DNA from: DASXBA01 sp036406475 | GTDB taxonomy: Bacteria; Actinomycetota; Thermoleophilia; Solirubrobacterales; Thermoleophilaceae | Length of the DNA stretch: 28,873 bases | Assembly: GCA_036406475.1 (NCBI GenBank) | Contig: DASXBA010000142.1 | Location: forward strand, 1 to 28,873 | Direction of reading: 5' to 3' | Shown here: piece after piece, positions 19,718-26,475 of the stretch | Position numbering within the stretch: position 1 is the stretch's first letter | Layout: each line of letters starts with the position of its first letter | Program-made: the position numbers and the translations under genes | The notes under the pieces: model-generated | Seen by the model: only the letters and a program-made list of their open reading frames with translations | The model's database searches: none | Told to the model about the DNA's origin: nothing

Positions 19718-20613
19718 ACCGGGCCTGGGCGTCATGGCAGCGGTTCTGGTTCGAGCCCGAGTCGACCGCTCCGCTCGTGCTCGTTCGTGTGGCATTCGGC
19801 GTGCTCGTGCTCGCCTGGGCAGCGGCCTACGGACCGGACCTGATCACGTTTCTGGGCCCGCACGGCCTCGTGCCGAAGACGCCGCACACCGACGCGCCGG
19901 CTCTCTGGACGTTGCTGCGCCCGTTCAACTCGAACGGCGCGGCGATCGCCTGCTACGTGGCGCTCCTCGCCGCCGCCGTCGCGCTGATCGCCGGCTTCAG
20001 GACGCGCATCGCCGCGCTTGTGATCTTCGTCGTGCTCACCTCGTTCGAGCGCCGCAACGTCTACGTGACCAACTCCGGCGACGAGCTGATCCGGATCATC
20101 GCGCTCATCCTCGTTCTCGCCCCCGCGGGCGCCGGCCGCGGGGTGCTCGGCTGGGCCAGGCGCTCGCCCTGGGCGCTGCGGCTGCTCCAGGTCCAGGTGA
20201 GCGTCATCTACCTCTCCGCCGTCTGGGACAAGGTCCGCGGCGTGACCTGGAACGACGGCACCGCAACCTCGTACGCGCTCAGGCTGCACGACATGGCCCG
20301 CTTCCAGCTTCCGCACGCGCTCACGCAGTCGGAGCTGATCGCCAATCTCATGACCTACGGCACGCTGGCGGTGGAGCTCTCGATCGGGGTGCTCGTCTGG
20401 AACCGGCGCCTGCGCCCGTACGTGCTGCTCGCCGGCGTCGGGCTCCACCTGTCGATCGAGCTGACGATGCGAATCGGCTTCTTCAGCTGGGCGGTGCTGG
20501 TCGCCTACCTCGCGTTCGTGCCGCCAGAGCAGGCCGAGCTCGTGATCCAACGCGCCCGCGAGCTGGGGCAGCGCGTCGGGACTCGGCGACGGTCCGCGGT
20601 CGCCTCTACGTAG
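19714..20613 (+). CDS. HTTM (vitamin K-dependent gamma-carboxylase-like) domain membrane protein
   Basis: A 299-residue polytopic protein with about seven or eight transmembrane helices (roughly 20-38, 76-94, 97-112, 125-141, 155-172, 210-228, 234-251, 255-270). ERRNVYVTNSGDELIRII (112-129) and VIYLSAVWDKVRG (164-176) are typical of the HTTM family, related to the membrane part of vitamin K-dependent gamma-carboxylase. It lacks the lumenal half of true carboxylases, so that activity should not be assumed. It is co-translated with the preceding anchored protein by an ATGA overlap. The end overlaps the convergent SDR gene by 8 bp. Confidence 0.88.
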   Translation: MNRAWASWQRFWFEPESTAPLVLVRVAFGVLVLAWAAAYGPDLITFLGPHGLVPKTPHTDAPALWTLLRPFNSNGAAIACYVALLAAAVALIAGFRTRIAALVIFVVLTSFERRNVYVTNSGDELIRIIALILVLAPAGAGRGVLGWARRSPWALRLLQVQVSVIYLSAVWDKVRGVTWNDGTATSYALRLHDMARFQLPHALTQSELIANLMTYGTLAVELSIGVLVWNRRLRPYVLLAGVGLHLSIELTMRIGFFSWAVLVAYLAFVPPEQAELVIQRARELGQRVGTRRRSAVAST

Positions 20614-21433
20614 TCATTCCTCCGAACTGGCCGCCAGTGACGTTGAGCACCTGGCCGTGTACGTAGTTCGCCCACGGCGAGCAGAGGAAGAACACGGGGC
20701 CGGCGGCCTCCTCCGGCGTGGCCGGGCGCTGGAGCGGGATCACCATCGTCGCCATCTGGCGCATCTGCTCAGGGATGCCGAGCTGGATCTCCTCGCCGTC
20801 CTTCTGGAAGGTGCCGCCCTCCTCCTTGGAGGCCGTCAGGCGCGTCTCGACGAAGCCGAAGGCCACGGCATTGACGTTGATCTTGAACTGGCCCCACTCC
20901 TTGGCCAGCGTCTTGGTCAGGCCGGTGATGCCCGCCTTGGCCGACGAGTAGTTCACCTGGCCGGCGTTGCCCATGGTCCCCGAGATCGAGGAGACGTTCA
21001 CGACCTTGCGGAACACCTCTTTGCCCTCGTCGCGCTCCTTCTTGGCCGGCTCGCGCAGATGCGGCGCCGCCGCCCGGAGGACGCGGAAGGGCACGATCGT
21101 GTGGATGTCGAGCATCGCCTGGAACTGGTCGTCGCCCATCTTGTGGATCGGGCCGTCCCAGGTGTAGCCGGCGTTGTTGACGATGATGTCGAGCTGGCCG
21201 AAGGCCTCGACCGCGGTCTCCACCAGCTTGTCGGGCACGCCGTCCTTGGTCAGGTCGCCCGCGAAGGACACGGTCTCGCCCTGGACCTCGTTCGAGGCCT
21301 CCTCGGCCACGTCGCCGTCCAGGTCGTTGATCAGGACCTTCGCTCCCTGCTCGGCGAGCAGCTCGGCCGTCGCGCGGCCGATGCCGCGCGCCGATCCCGT
21401 GACTATCGCCGCCTTTCCGTCCAGAACTCCCAC
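20606..21433 (-). CDS. SDR family oxidoreductase, FabG-like 3-oxoacyl reductase type
   Basis: A 275-residue classical SDR: TGSARGIG at 12-19, NNAG at 86-89, S149 (VNVSSIS), and the catalytic Y162 and K166 in NYSSAK. The C-terminus ends in a GQVLNVTGGQFGG pattern like FabG proteins, and AVEAFGQLDIIVNNAG is typical of acetoacetyl/3-hydroxyacyl-CoA reductases. An insertion rich in charged residues (about 127-143) is unusual. The GTG at 21431-21433 is chosen because AAGGAGAT lies 8 nt upstream and GVLDGKAAIVTG is the normal beginning; the frame is open to 21520 but without support. It diverges from the Tat amine oxidase gene and is tail-to-tail with the HTTM gene. The substrate is probably a 3-oxoacyl thioester. 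Confidence 0.9.
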   Translation of the reverse strand: MGVLDGKAAIVTGSARGIGRATAELLAEQGAKVLINDLDGDVAEEASNEVQGETVSFAGDLTKDGVPDKLVETAVEAFGQLDIIVNNAGYTWDGPIHKMGDDQFQAMLDIHTIVPFRVLRAAAPHLREPAKKERDEGKEVFRKVVNVSSISGTMGNAGQVNYSSAKAGITGLTKTLAKEWGQFKINVNAVAFGFVETRLTASKEEGGTFQKDGEEIQLGIPEQMRQMATMVIPLQRPATPEEAAGPVFFLCSPWANYVHGQVLNVTGGQFGGMTT

Positions 21434-21503
21434 GTGAATCGATCTCCTTGTCGTTTGGCGGCGGGGATCATTCCAACTGCGCCATCCGCCCGCGCTGACG
21501 GGA

Positions 21504-21509
21504 TATCGT
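21504..21509 (+). promoter_or_regulatory. Candidate -10 box TATCGT for the amine oxidase gene
   Basis: TATCGT (TANNNT) ends 9 nt before the ATG at 21519, so the leader would be absent or a few nt long. It lies in the 85-bp divergent gap with the FabG-like gene. Confidence 0.38.
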
Positions 21510-21518
21510 GCCGCCCTC

Positions 21519-23030
21519 ATGAGCGAGGGGAACTACACGCGTAGGGAGCTGGTCAAGGCCGGCGCCGCGGGAGCGGCCGCCGGGGCACTCGCCACCGCCG
21601 CACCCGCCGAGGCGAAGAAGCACAAGAAGAAGCGGCACAAGCGGCCGGCCAGGCAGGTCGACGTGGTCGTGGTCGGCGCCGGGATCTCCGGCTTGACGGC
21701 GGCCCGCCAGCTCGTCCGCGCCGGCAAGACCGTGCGGGTCCTCGAGGCGCGCAACCGGGTGGGCGGCAGGACGCTCAACCATTCGCTCGGCAACGGCGAG
21801 GTGGCCGACATGGGCGGCACCTTCGCGGGCCCGACCCAGGACCACATCCTGGACCTGGCCAAGGAGCTCGGCGTCACGACCTTCCCCACCTACAACACCG
21901 GCAACAACGTCTACGTGAACGGGTCCGGCGCGCGCTCGACGTATCCGAGCAGCGGACCGACCGGGACCGCTCCGCCGGATCCTGCGCTGGTCGCCGACAT
22001 CGCGAAGATCGTCACCCAGCTCGACCAGATGGCGACGCAGGTTCCCGTCGCGGCGCCCTGGACCGCGTCAAAGGCGTTCGAGTGGGATGCGCAGACCCTC
22101 TACTCGTGGGTGCAGCAGAACTCGATCAACAAGGGCGGGATGGCCGACCTCACCAGCACGGCGACCGAGCCGATCTTCGGCTGCGAGCCGGCGGAGATCT
22201 CGCTCCTCTACACGCTCTTCTACATCGCGGCCTCGGGCAACGAGTCGAACCCCGGCACCTTCGAGCGCAACTTCAACACGGGCGGCGGCGCGCAGGAGCG
22301 ACGCTTCCACGGCGGGGCGGCGCGGATCCCGGAGCTGATGGCCAAGCACCTCGGCAAGCGCGTGGTGCTTAACACGCCGGCCCGCAAGATCGTCCAGAAC
22401 CACAAGCGGGCGCGCGTCTACTCGGACAAGAAGAGCTATCGCTGCAAGCGCGTGATCGTCGCGATTCCGCCCGCGCTCGCGGGGCGGATCTGGTACGTGC
22501 CGAGGACGTGGTCGCTGCGCGATCAGCTGACTCAGCGGGTGCCCCAGGGGACGCTGGCGAAGGTCGACGCGATCTACGACCGCGCCTTCTGGCGCGACAA
22601 GGGCCTGACCGGCCAGGCGGTGAGCCTGCAGGGGCCGGCGGTGGTCACGTTCGACGCCTCGCCCGAGAGCGGCAGGCCCGGCATCCTGCTGGGCTTCGTC
22701 GGCGGGCACGAGGCGAGGGCCTGGCAGGACGGGCCGGCCTCCAAACGGCGCGCGCAGGTGCTCCAGTCCTTCGCCCGCTACTTCGGCAACGAGGCGCTGT
22801 CGCCCAGGCAGGTGGTCGAGCAGAACTGGTCCAAGGAGCTCTGGAGTCGCGGCTGCCCGGTGGGCCTGTTCGGCGCGGGCACCCTCTCCGACTTCGGCCC
22901 CGCCCTGCGCGAGCCGCACGGTCGCATCCACTGGGCGGGGACGGAGACGTCCACCTACTGGATGGGCTACATGGACGGCGCCGTTCGCGCGGGCGAGCGG
23001 GCGGCCAAGGAAGTCCTGGCGAAGCTGTAG
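21519..23030 (+). CDS. Tat-exported flavin-dependent amine oxidase
   Basis: A 503-residue flavin monoamine oxidase family protein. Residues 1-32 look like a twin-arginine signal (TRRELVKAG, then an Ala-rich core and APAEA), followed by a very basic linker of lysines and arginines (33-45). The FAD dinucleotide motif GAGISG is at 53-58 with EARNRVGGR at 76-84; the C-terminal HWAGTETSTYWMGYMDGAVRAGERAA closes the FAD site. Family members oxidise amines, polyamines or amino acids with O2, releasing H2O2. Tat export implies that FAD is loaded before transport and that the enzyme acts outside the membrane. The Lys-rich linker is unusual. The substrate is unknown and the neighbours do not reveal it. 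Confidence 0.91.
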   Translation: MSEGNYTRRELVKAGAAGAAAGALATAAPAEAKKHKKKRHKRPARQVDVVVVGAGISGLTAARQLVRAGKTVRVLEARNRVGGRTLNHSLGNGEVADMGGTFAGPTQDHILDLAKELGVTTFPTYNTGNNVYVNGSGARSTYPSSGPTGTAPPDPALVADIAKIVTQLDQMATQVPVAAPWTASKAFEWDAQTLYSWVQQNSINKGGMADLTSTATEPIFGCEPAEISLLYTLFYIAASGNESNPGTFERNFNTGGGAQERRFHGGAARIPELMAKHLGKRVVLNTPARKIVQNHKRARVYSDKKSYRCKRVIVAIPPALAGRIWYVPRTWSLRDQLTQRVPQGTLAKVDAIYDRAFWRDKGLTGQAVSLQGPAVVTFDASPESGRPGILLGFVGGHEARAWQDGPASKRRAQVLQSFARYFGNEALSPRQVVEQNWSKELWSRGCPVGLFGAGTLSDFGPALREPHGRIHWAGTETSTYWMGYMDGAVRAGERAAKEVLAKL

Positions 23031-23312
23031 CGCGTTCGGCGCGCATGCGGGCCCGGCGCTGCCGGCCCGCGGGTCCTGGCGCCGGCAGAGCCCTTCGTCC
23101 TCGACCCCGGCCGGCTCCGGGCTTCGACTCCGCCACGGCCCCGCGCGACTCGCCGCTGAGGGAGTGGTCGTGGAACGTGGGGCCGGGGCTCCGCTCGCCC
23201 TCCGCTGCGGCCGAAGTCGAGTCCGAAGGTCTCTGCCGTTGCCACCCGCGGGTGGGAGGTCGCGGCGACTCGCCTCAGTGCAGTAAGCAGCGCCAAGCGC
23301 CGGCGCTGGGCC
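23031..23312. other. GC-rich intergenic region with several palindromes
   Basis: This 282-bp convergent gap between the amine oxidase and acyl-CoA synthetase genes has no credible coding frame. It holds a bulged GC hairpin (23047-23070), a perfect 14-bp palindrome CCACCCGCGGGTGG (23242-23255) and a perfect 12-bp palindrome AGCGCCGGCGCT (23296-23307) just past the synthetase stop. These may end transcription from both sides. Confidence 0.6.
23047..23070 (+). terminator. Candidate hairpin terminator after the amine oxidase gene
   Basis: GCGGGCCCGGC (23047-23057), loop GCT, then GCCGGCCCGC (23061-23070) pair with a single bulged C. It starts 17 bp after the stop codon. No T-tract follows, so it is an actinobacterial-type hairpin at best. 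Confidence 0.4.
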
Positions 23313-24941
23313 TCAGGCCGTCGCGATCTCCGCCGCGCGCTCGAGGCCGAGCTCGCGGATGGCCGCCTCGCGCATCTTGAACTTCTGGACCTTGCCGGTG
23401 ACGGTCATCGGGAACTCGTCGACGAAGCGGATGTACTTCGGGACCTTGTTGTGTGCGATCTTGCCGCGACAGAAGTCGCGGATCGCCTGCTCGCTCGGCT
23501 CCGCGTCCTCGCGGGGGACGATCCAGGCCATCAGCTCCTCGCCGTAGCGCTCGTCCGGCACGCCGATCACCTGGACGTCGGCCACTTCGGGGTGGCCGTA
23601 GAGGAACTCCTCGACCTCGCGCGGATATAGGTTCTCGCCGCCGCGGATGATCATGTCCTTGATCCGTCCGACGATTCGCACGTAGCCGTCGTCGTCCATC
23701 GTCGCCAGGTCGCCGGTGCGCATCCAGCCGGCGTGGTCGATGGCGTCGCGGGTGCGCTCCGGGTCGTCCCAGTAGCCCGACATCACGAGGTATCCGCGGG
23801 CGCGGAACTCCCCGGGCTCGCCGCGGAGGACGGTGCGCTCGGTCTCCGGGTCGACCACCTTGATCTCCGTGTGCGGCATCGCCACGCCGACGGTGCCGCA
23901 GCGGTGCTCGAGCGTGTCGTCACGGCGGACCATCGTCGAGACCGGCGACGTCTCGGTCATCCCGAAGGCGATCGTCACCTCGTCGATGCCCATCTCGCCG
24001 CCCACGCGCTGCATGACCTCGATCGGGCAGGGCGAGCCGGCCATGATCCCGGTGCGCAGGCTCGACAGGTCGAAGCTCGCGAAGTCGGGATGGTCGAGCT
24101 CGGCGATGAACATCGTCGGCACCCCGTAGAGGCTGGTGCAGCGCTCCTCGGCCACCGCCCGCAGCGTGGCCGCGGGATGGAAGGCCGCGGCGGGGTAGAC
24201 CATGCAGGCCCCGGTGAGGCTGCAGCTGAGATTGCCGATCACCATCCCGAAGCAGTGGTAGAGCGGCACCGGGATGCAGACCCGGTCGGCCTCCGTGTAG
24301 GCCAGGATCTCGCTCAGCAGGACCGCGTTGTTGAGGATGTTGTGGTGGGTGAGCGTTGCGCCCTTGGGGCTGCCCGTGGTCCCGCTCGTGTACTGGATGT
24401 TGATCGGGTCGTCGAAGTCGAGCTCGTCCATCCGGGCGGCCAGGTCGGCGTCGGCGCCCGCCGCGAGCGACTCCCACTCGGGCGACTCGAAGAAGACCGA
24501 GTGCTCGAGGGCCGGCAGGTCGTCGCGGATCTCGCCGACCATCGCCCTGTAGTCCGCGCCCTTGAAGTCCGGCGCCGCCACGAGCACCCGGCAGCCCGAC
24601 TGGCGCAGCGCGTACTCGAGCTCAGACGTGCGGTAGGCCGGGTTGACGTTCACGAGGATCACGCCCGCCTTGGCGGTCGCGTACTGCACGAGCGCCCACT
24701 CGTAGCGATTCGGGCTCCAGACGCCGAGCCGGTCGCCCTTCTCGAGTCCGAGGCCGATCAAACCGCGGGCGAGGCTGTCCACGGCTTGGTTGAACTCGGC
24801 CCAGGTGAAGCGGCGGTCCTGGTGGCAGGCGACGAGCGCCTCGGCGTCCGGCACGCGCGCCGCGGTCCGCTCGAGGTTGTGCCCGATCGTCTCGCCGAGC
24901 AGTCGGGTCTCGCCGGTGCCGTGCGCGTATGACAGCGCCAC
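23313..24941 (-). CDS. AMP-binding acyl-CoA synthetase (fatty-acyl-CoA ligase)
   Basis: A 542-residue adenylate-forming enzyme that activates a carboxylic acid to acyl-AMP and then acyl-CoA. Motifs: YTSGTTGSPKG (184-194), FGMTETSP, GWMRTGDLA, GRIKDMIIRGGENLYPREVE and the C-terminal catalytic lysine K517 in VTGKVQKFK. The N-terminal TRLLGETIGHNLERTAAR resembles ACSF2-type medium/long-chain synthetases; chain length cannot be read here. The frame is open upstream to 25238, but the GTG at 24939-24941 matches the family start and has a TAGGAT box 7 nt before it. It diverges from the MSOX-like oxidase with only 24 bp between. It could supply acyl-CoA to the nearby WS/DGAT. Confidence 0.94.
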   Translation of the reverse strand: MALSYAHGTGETRLLGETIGHNLERTAARVPDAEALVACHQDRRFTWAEFNQAVDSLARGLIGLGLEKGDRLGVWSPNRYEWALVQYATAKAGVILVNVNPAYRTSELEYALRQSGCRVLVAAPDFKGADYRAMVGEIRDDLPALEHSVFFESPEWESLAAGADADLAARMDELDFDDPINIQYTSGTTGSPKGATLTHHNILNNAVLLSEILAYTEADRVCIPVPLYHCFGMVIGNLSCSLTGACMVYPAAAFHPAATLRAVAEERCTSLYGVPTMFIAELDHPDFASFDLSSLRTGIMAGSPCPIEVMQRVGGEMGIDEVTIAFGMTETSPVSTMVRRDDTLEHRCGTVGVAMPHTEIKVVDPETERTVLRGEPGEFRARGYLVMSGYWDDPERTRDAIDHAGWMRTGDLATMDDDGYVRIVGRIKDMIIRGGENLYPREVEEFLYGHPEVADVQVIGVPDERYGEELMAWIVPREDAEPSEQAIRDFCRGKIAHNKVPKYIRFVDEFPMTVTGKVQKFKMREAAIRELGLERAAEIATA

Positions 24942-24958
24942 GAGGTGGATCCTAGAGT
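24929..24958 (+). promoter_or_regulatory. Promoter of the MSOX-like oxidase: ATGACA-N18-TAGAGT
   Basis: ATGACA (24929-24934) matches the -35 consensus at five of six positions. TAGAGT (24953-24958) ends 7 nt before the ATG at 24966. The -10 overlaps the divergent -10 by two bases. Confidence 0.55.
24949..24954 (-). promoter_or_regulatory. -10 box TAGGAT, leaderless-type, for the acyl-CoA synthetase
   Basis: On the minus strand TAGGAT ends 7 nt before the GTG at 24939-24941. It shares the TA at 24953-24954 with the plus-strand -10 box. Confidence 0.5.
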
Positions 24959-24965
24959 CCGGGCG

Positions 24966-26063
24966 ATGCACGTGGTGATCGTCGGGGCCGGCACGTTCGG
25001 GGCGTCGCTCGCGTGGCTCCTGTCGCGCGCGGGCGAGGACGTGACGCTGGTCGACCAGTTCGGAGCCGGCGACCGCCGCGCCAGCTCCGGCGGCGAGAGC
25101 CGCCTCCTTCGCTGCTCGCACGGGCCGGAGGCCCTCTACACGGCCACGGCCCGCCGAGCCCGCACGCTCTGGCGCGAGCTCGAGGCCGAGTCGGGCGACG
25201 ATCTGTACCTCGAGTGCGGCGTCGCCTGGTTCGCCCACTCCGAGGACGGCTGGGAGACCGAGTCGGAGCGGACGCTCGCAGCGCAGGCGATCCCCAGCGA
25301 GCGCGTCGAGGCCGCGACGCTCTATCCGAGCTTCCGCGGCGACGATCTGGCCTTCGTGCTGCTCGAGCCCGAGGCGGGCGTCCTGCGGGCGCGGCGCGCC
25401 GTCAAGGCGCTCGCCGCGCGCGCGGAGGCGAACGGCGCGCGGGTCCTGCTCGGCCGCGCCCGGCCGGACGGGGCGAGCGCCGTCCTCGACGACTCGACGC
25501 GGCTGGAGGGCGACGCCGTGGTCTGGGCCTGCGGGCCGTGGCTCGGCGGGCTGTTCGGCAGCCTCGTTTCGCTCACGGTCACCGTCCAGGAGCAGCTCTA
25601 CTTCGACTCCGGCCCCGGCTGGGACGCCCCTGGCTGGGTCGACTACGACGGCGCCATGTACGGCACCGGCGACGTCGACGGCCTCGGCGTCAAGGCCTGC
25701 CTCGACGTCGAGGGGCCGCCGCTCGACCCGAATGCGCCGCTGCCCGACAGCGCGCGCACCGAGTGGCGGGTGCGGGACTACCTGGGGGAGCGCTTCCCGG
25801 CACTGGCCGGCGCGCCGCTGCGCGCCGCGAGCTCATGCCGCTACGAGCTCACCGCCGATTCCAACTTCATCGCCGCGGAGCACCCGGAGCTCCGCGGCGT
25901 CTGGCTCGTGGGCGGCGGCTCGGGCCACGGCTTCAAGCACGGCCCGGCGCTGGCGGAAAGGCTCGCCGCCGCGCTCGCCGGCGAGGCGAAGCTGCCACAG
26001 CCGTTCGCGCTCGGCGAGCGCGTACGCTCGCGCAGCATGCGCACGGCGGGCTCGGGCGCGTGA
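24966..26063 (+). CDS. FAD-dependent oxidoreductase (DAO family, monomeric sarcosine oxidase-like)
   Basis: A 365-residue flavoprotein with the Rossmann motif VGAGTFGAS (6-14) and an acidic residue ending the second strand (LVDQFG, D30). SSGGESRLLRCSHG (40-53) and GGGSGHGFKHGPALAE (316-331) are typical of monomeric sarcosine oxidase and N-methyltryptophan oxidase. C291 in SSCRYELTADSNFI occupies the place of the cysteine that binds FAD covalently in MSOX. It would oxidise a secondary or N-methyl amine with O2, giving H2O2; the substrate is open. The ATG at 24966 follows a TAGAGT box by 7 nt. Its stop is one base from the stop of the convergent unknown gene. Confidence 0.9.
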   Translation: MHVVIVGAGTFGASLAWLLSRAGEDVTLVDQFGAGDRRASSGGESRLLRCSHGPEALYTATARRARTLWRELEAESGDDLYLECGVAWFAHSEDGWETESERTLAAQAIPSERVEAATLYPSFRGDDLAFVLLEPEAGVLRARRAVKALAARAEANGARVLLGRARPDGASAVLDDSTRLEGDAVVWACGPWLGGLFGSLVSLTVTVQEQLYFDSGPGWDAPGWVDYDGAMYGTGDVDGLGVKACLDVEGPPLDPNAPLPDSARTEWRVRDYLGERFPALAGAPLRAASSCRYELTADSNFIAAEHPELRGVWLVGGGSGHGFKHGPALAERLAAALAGEAKLPQPFALGERVRSRSMRTAGSGA

Positions 26064-26064
26064 C

Positions 26065-26454
26065 CTAGGCGCGGGCCGGGAAGCGATCGAGAATCCACTC
26101 CGGACCGAGCGGCTCGCGGCGGTAGGAGCGGCCGACGATCGTCACGTATTCGCCGGTGCGCGGGTCGACCGCGAGGTTGCGCTCGATCGGGTAGTACTCG
26201 TTGTGCTCCTCGATCAGGTCGTTGAGGGCGTCGAAGCTCCAGCTCCGGGCGAGCTCCTGCCAGCGTGCGGCGAAGGCTTCCGGGTCGCCGCCGCTCGACT
26301 CCCGGCACTCCTCGTAGGCGCGCTCGAGCTTGTCGCGGTGGCTGATCGTGGCGTCCTCGATCTCCCTCAGCCGCTGCATGAAGCGCGGCATGACCGCGGA
26401 GCGGATATAGCGCTCGAGGGCGCTCGGGTCGTATAGATCGCGACGCCTCGCCAC
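26065..26454 (-). CDS. Conserved-looking hypothetical protein
   Basis: A 129-residue soluble protein I do not recognise by family. The first 85 residues are charged and mainly helical (ALERYIRSAVMPRFMQRLREIEDA, then RDKLERAYEECRESS), with a possible coiled coil around 25-50. The end is a compact segment, NEYYPIERNLAVDPRTGEYVTIVGRSYRREPLGPEWILDRFP, with many aromatic and proline residues. Base composition matches the neighbours and the frame fills the space exactly between two stops/starts, so I think it is real. The GTG start has a TATCTT box 7 nt upstream and diverges from the WS/DGAT gene by 21 bp, which hints at co-regulation. Confidence 0.75.
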   Translation of the reverse strand: MARRRDLYDPSALERYIRSAVMPRFMQRLREIEDATISHRDKLERAYEECRESSGGDPEAFAARWQELARSWSFDALNDLIEEHNEYYPIERNLAVDPRTGEYVTIVGRSYRREPLGPEWILDRFPARA

Positions 26455-26461
26455 TCGCTCA

Positions 26462-26467
26462 AAGATA
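26462..26467 (-). promoter_or_regulatory. -10 box TATCTT, leaderless-type, for the hypothetical gene
   Basis: On the minus strand TATCTT ends 7 nt before the GTG at 26452-26454. It overlaps the plus-strand GATAAT box by four bases. Confidence 0.48.
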
Positions 26468-26469
26468 AT
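26464..26469 (+). promoter_or_regulatory. -10 box GATAAT, leaderless-type, for the WS/DGAT gene
   Basis: GATAAT matches the TATAAT consensus at five of six positions and ends 6 nt before the ATG at 26476. There is no Shine-Dalgarno sequence. Confidence 0.5.
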
Positions 26470-26475
26470 GGCGCC

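Noticed and set aside
19714..20613. True vitamin K-dependent gamma-carboxylase
   Set aside because: At 299 residues only the membrane HTTM part is present, without the second half needed for carboxylation.
21434..21520. N-terminal extension of the FabG-like SDR to 21520
   Set aside because: The extra 29 residues show no similarity, would overlap the divergent promoter, and the GTG at 21433 has a good AAGGAGAT site.
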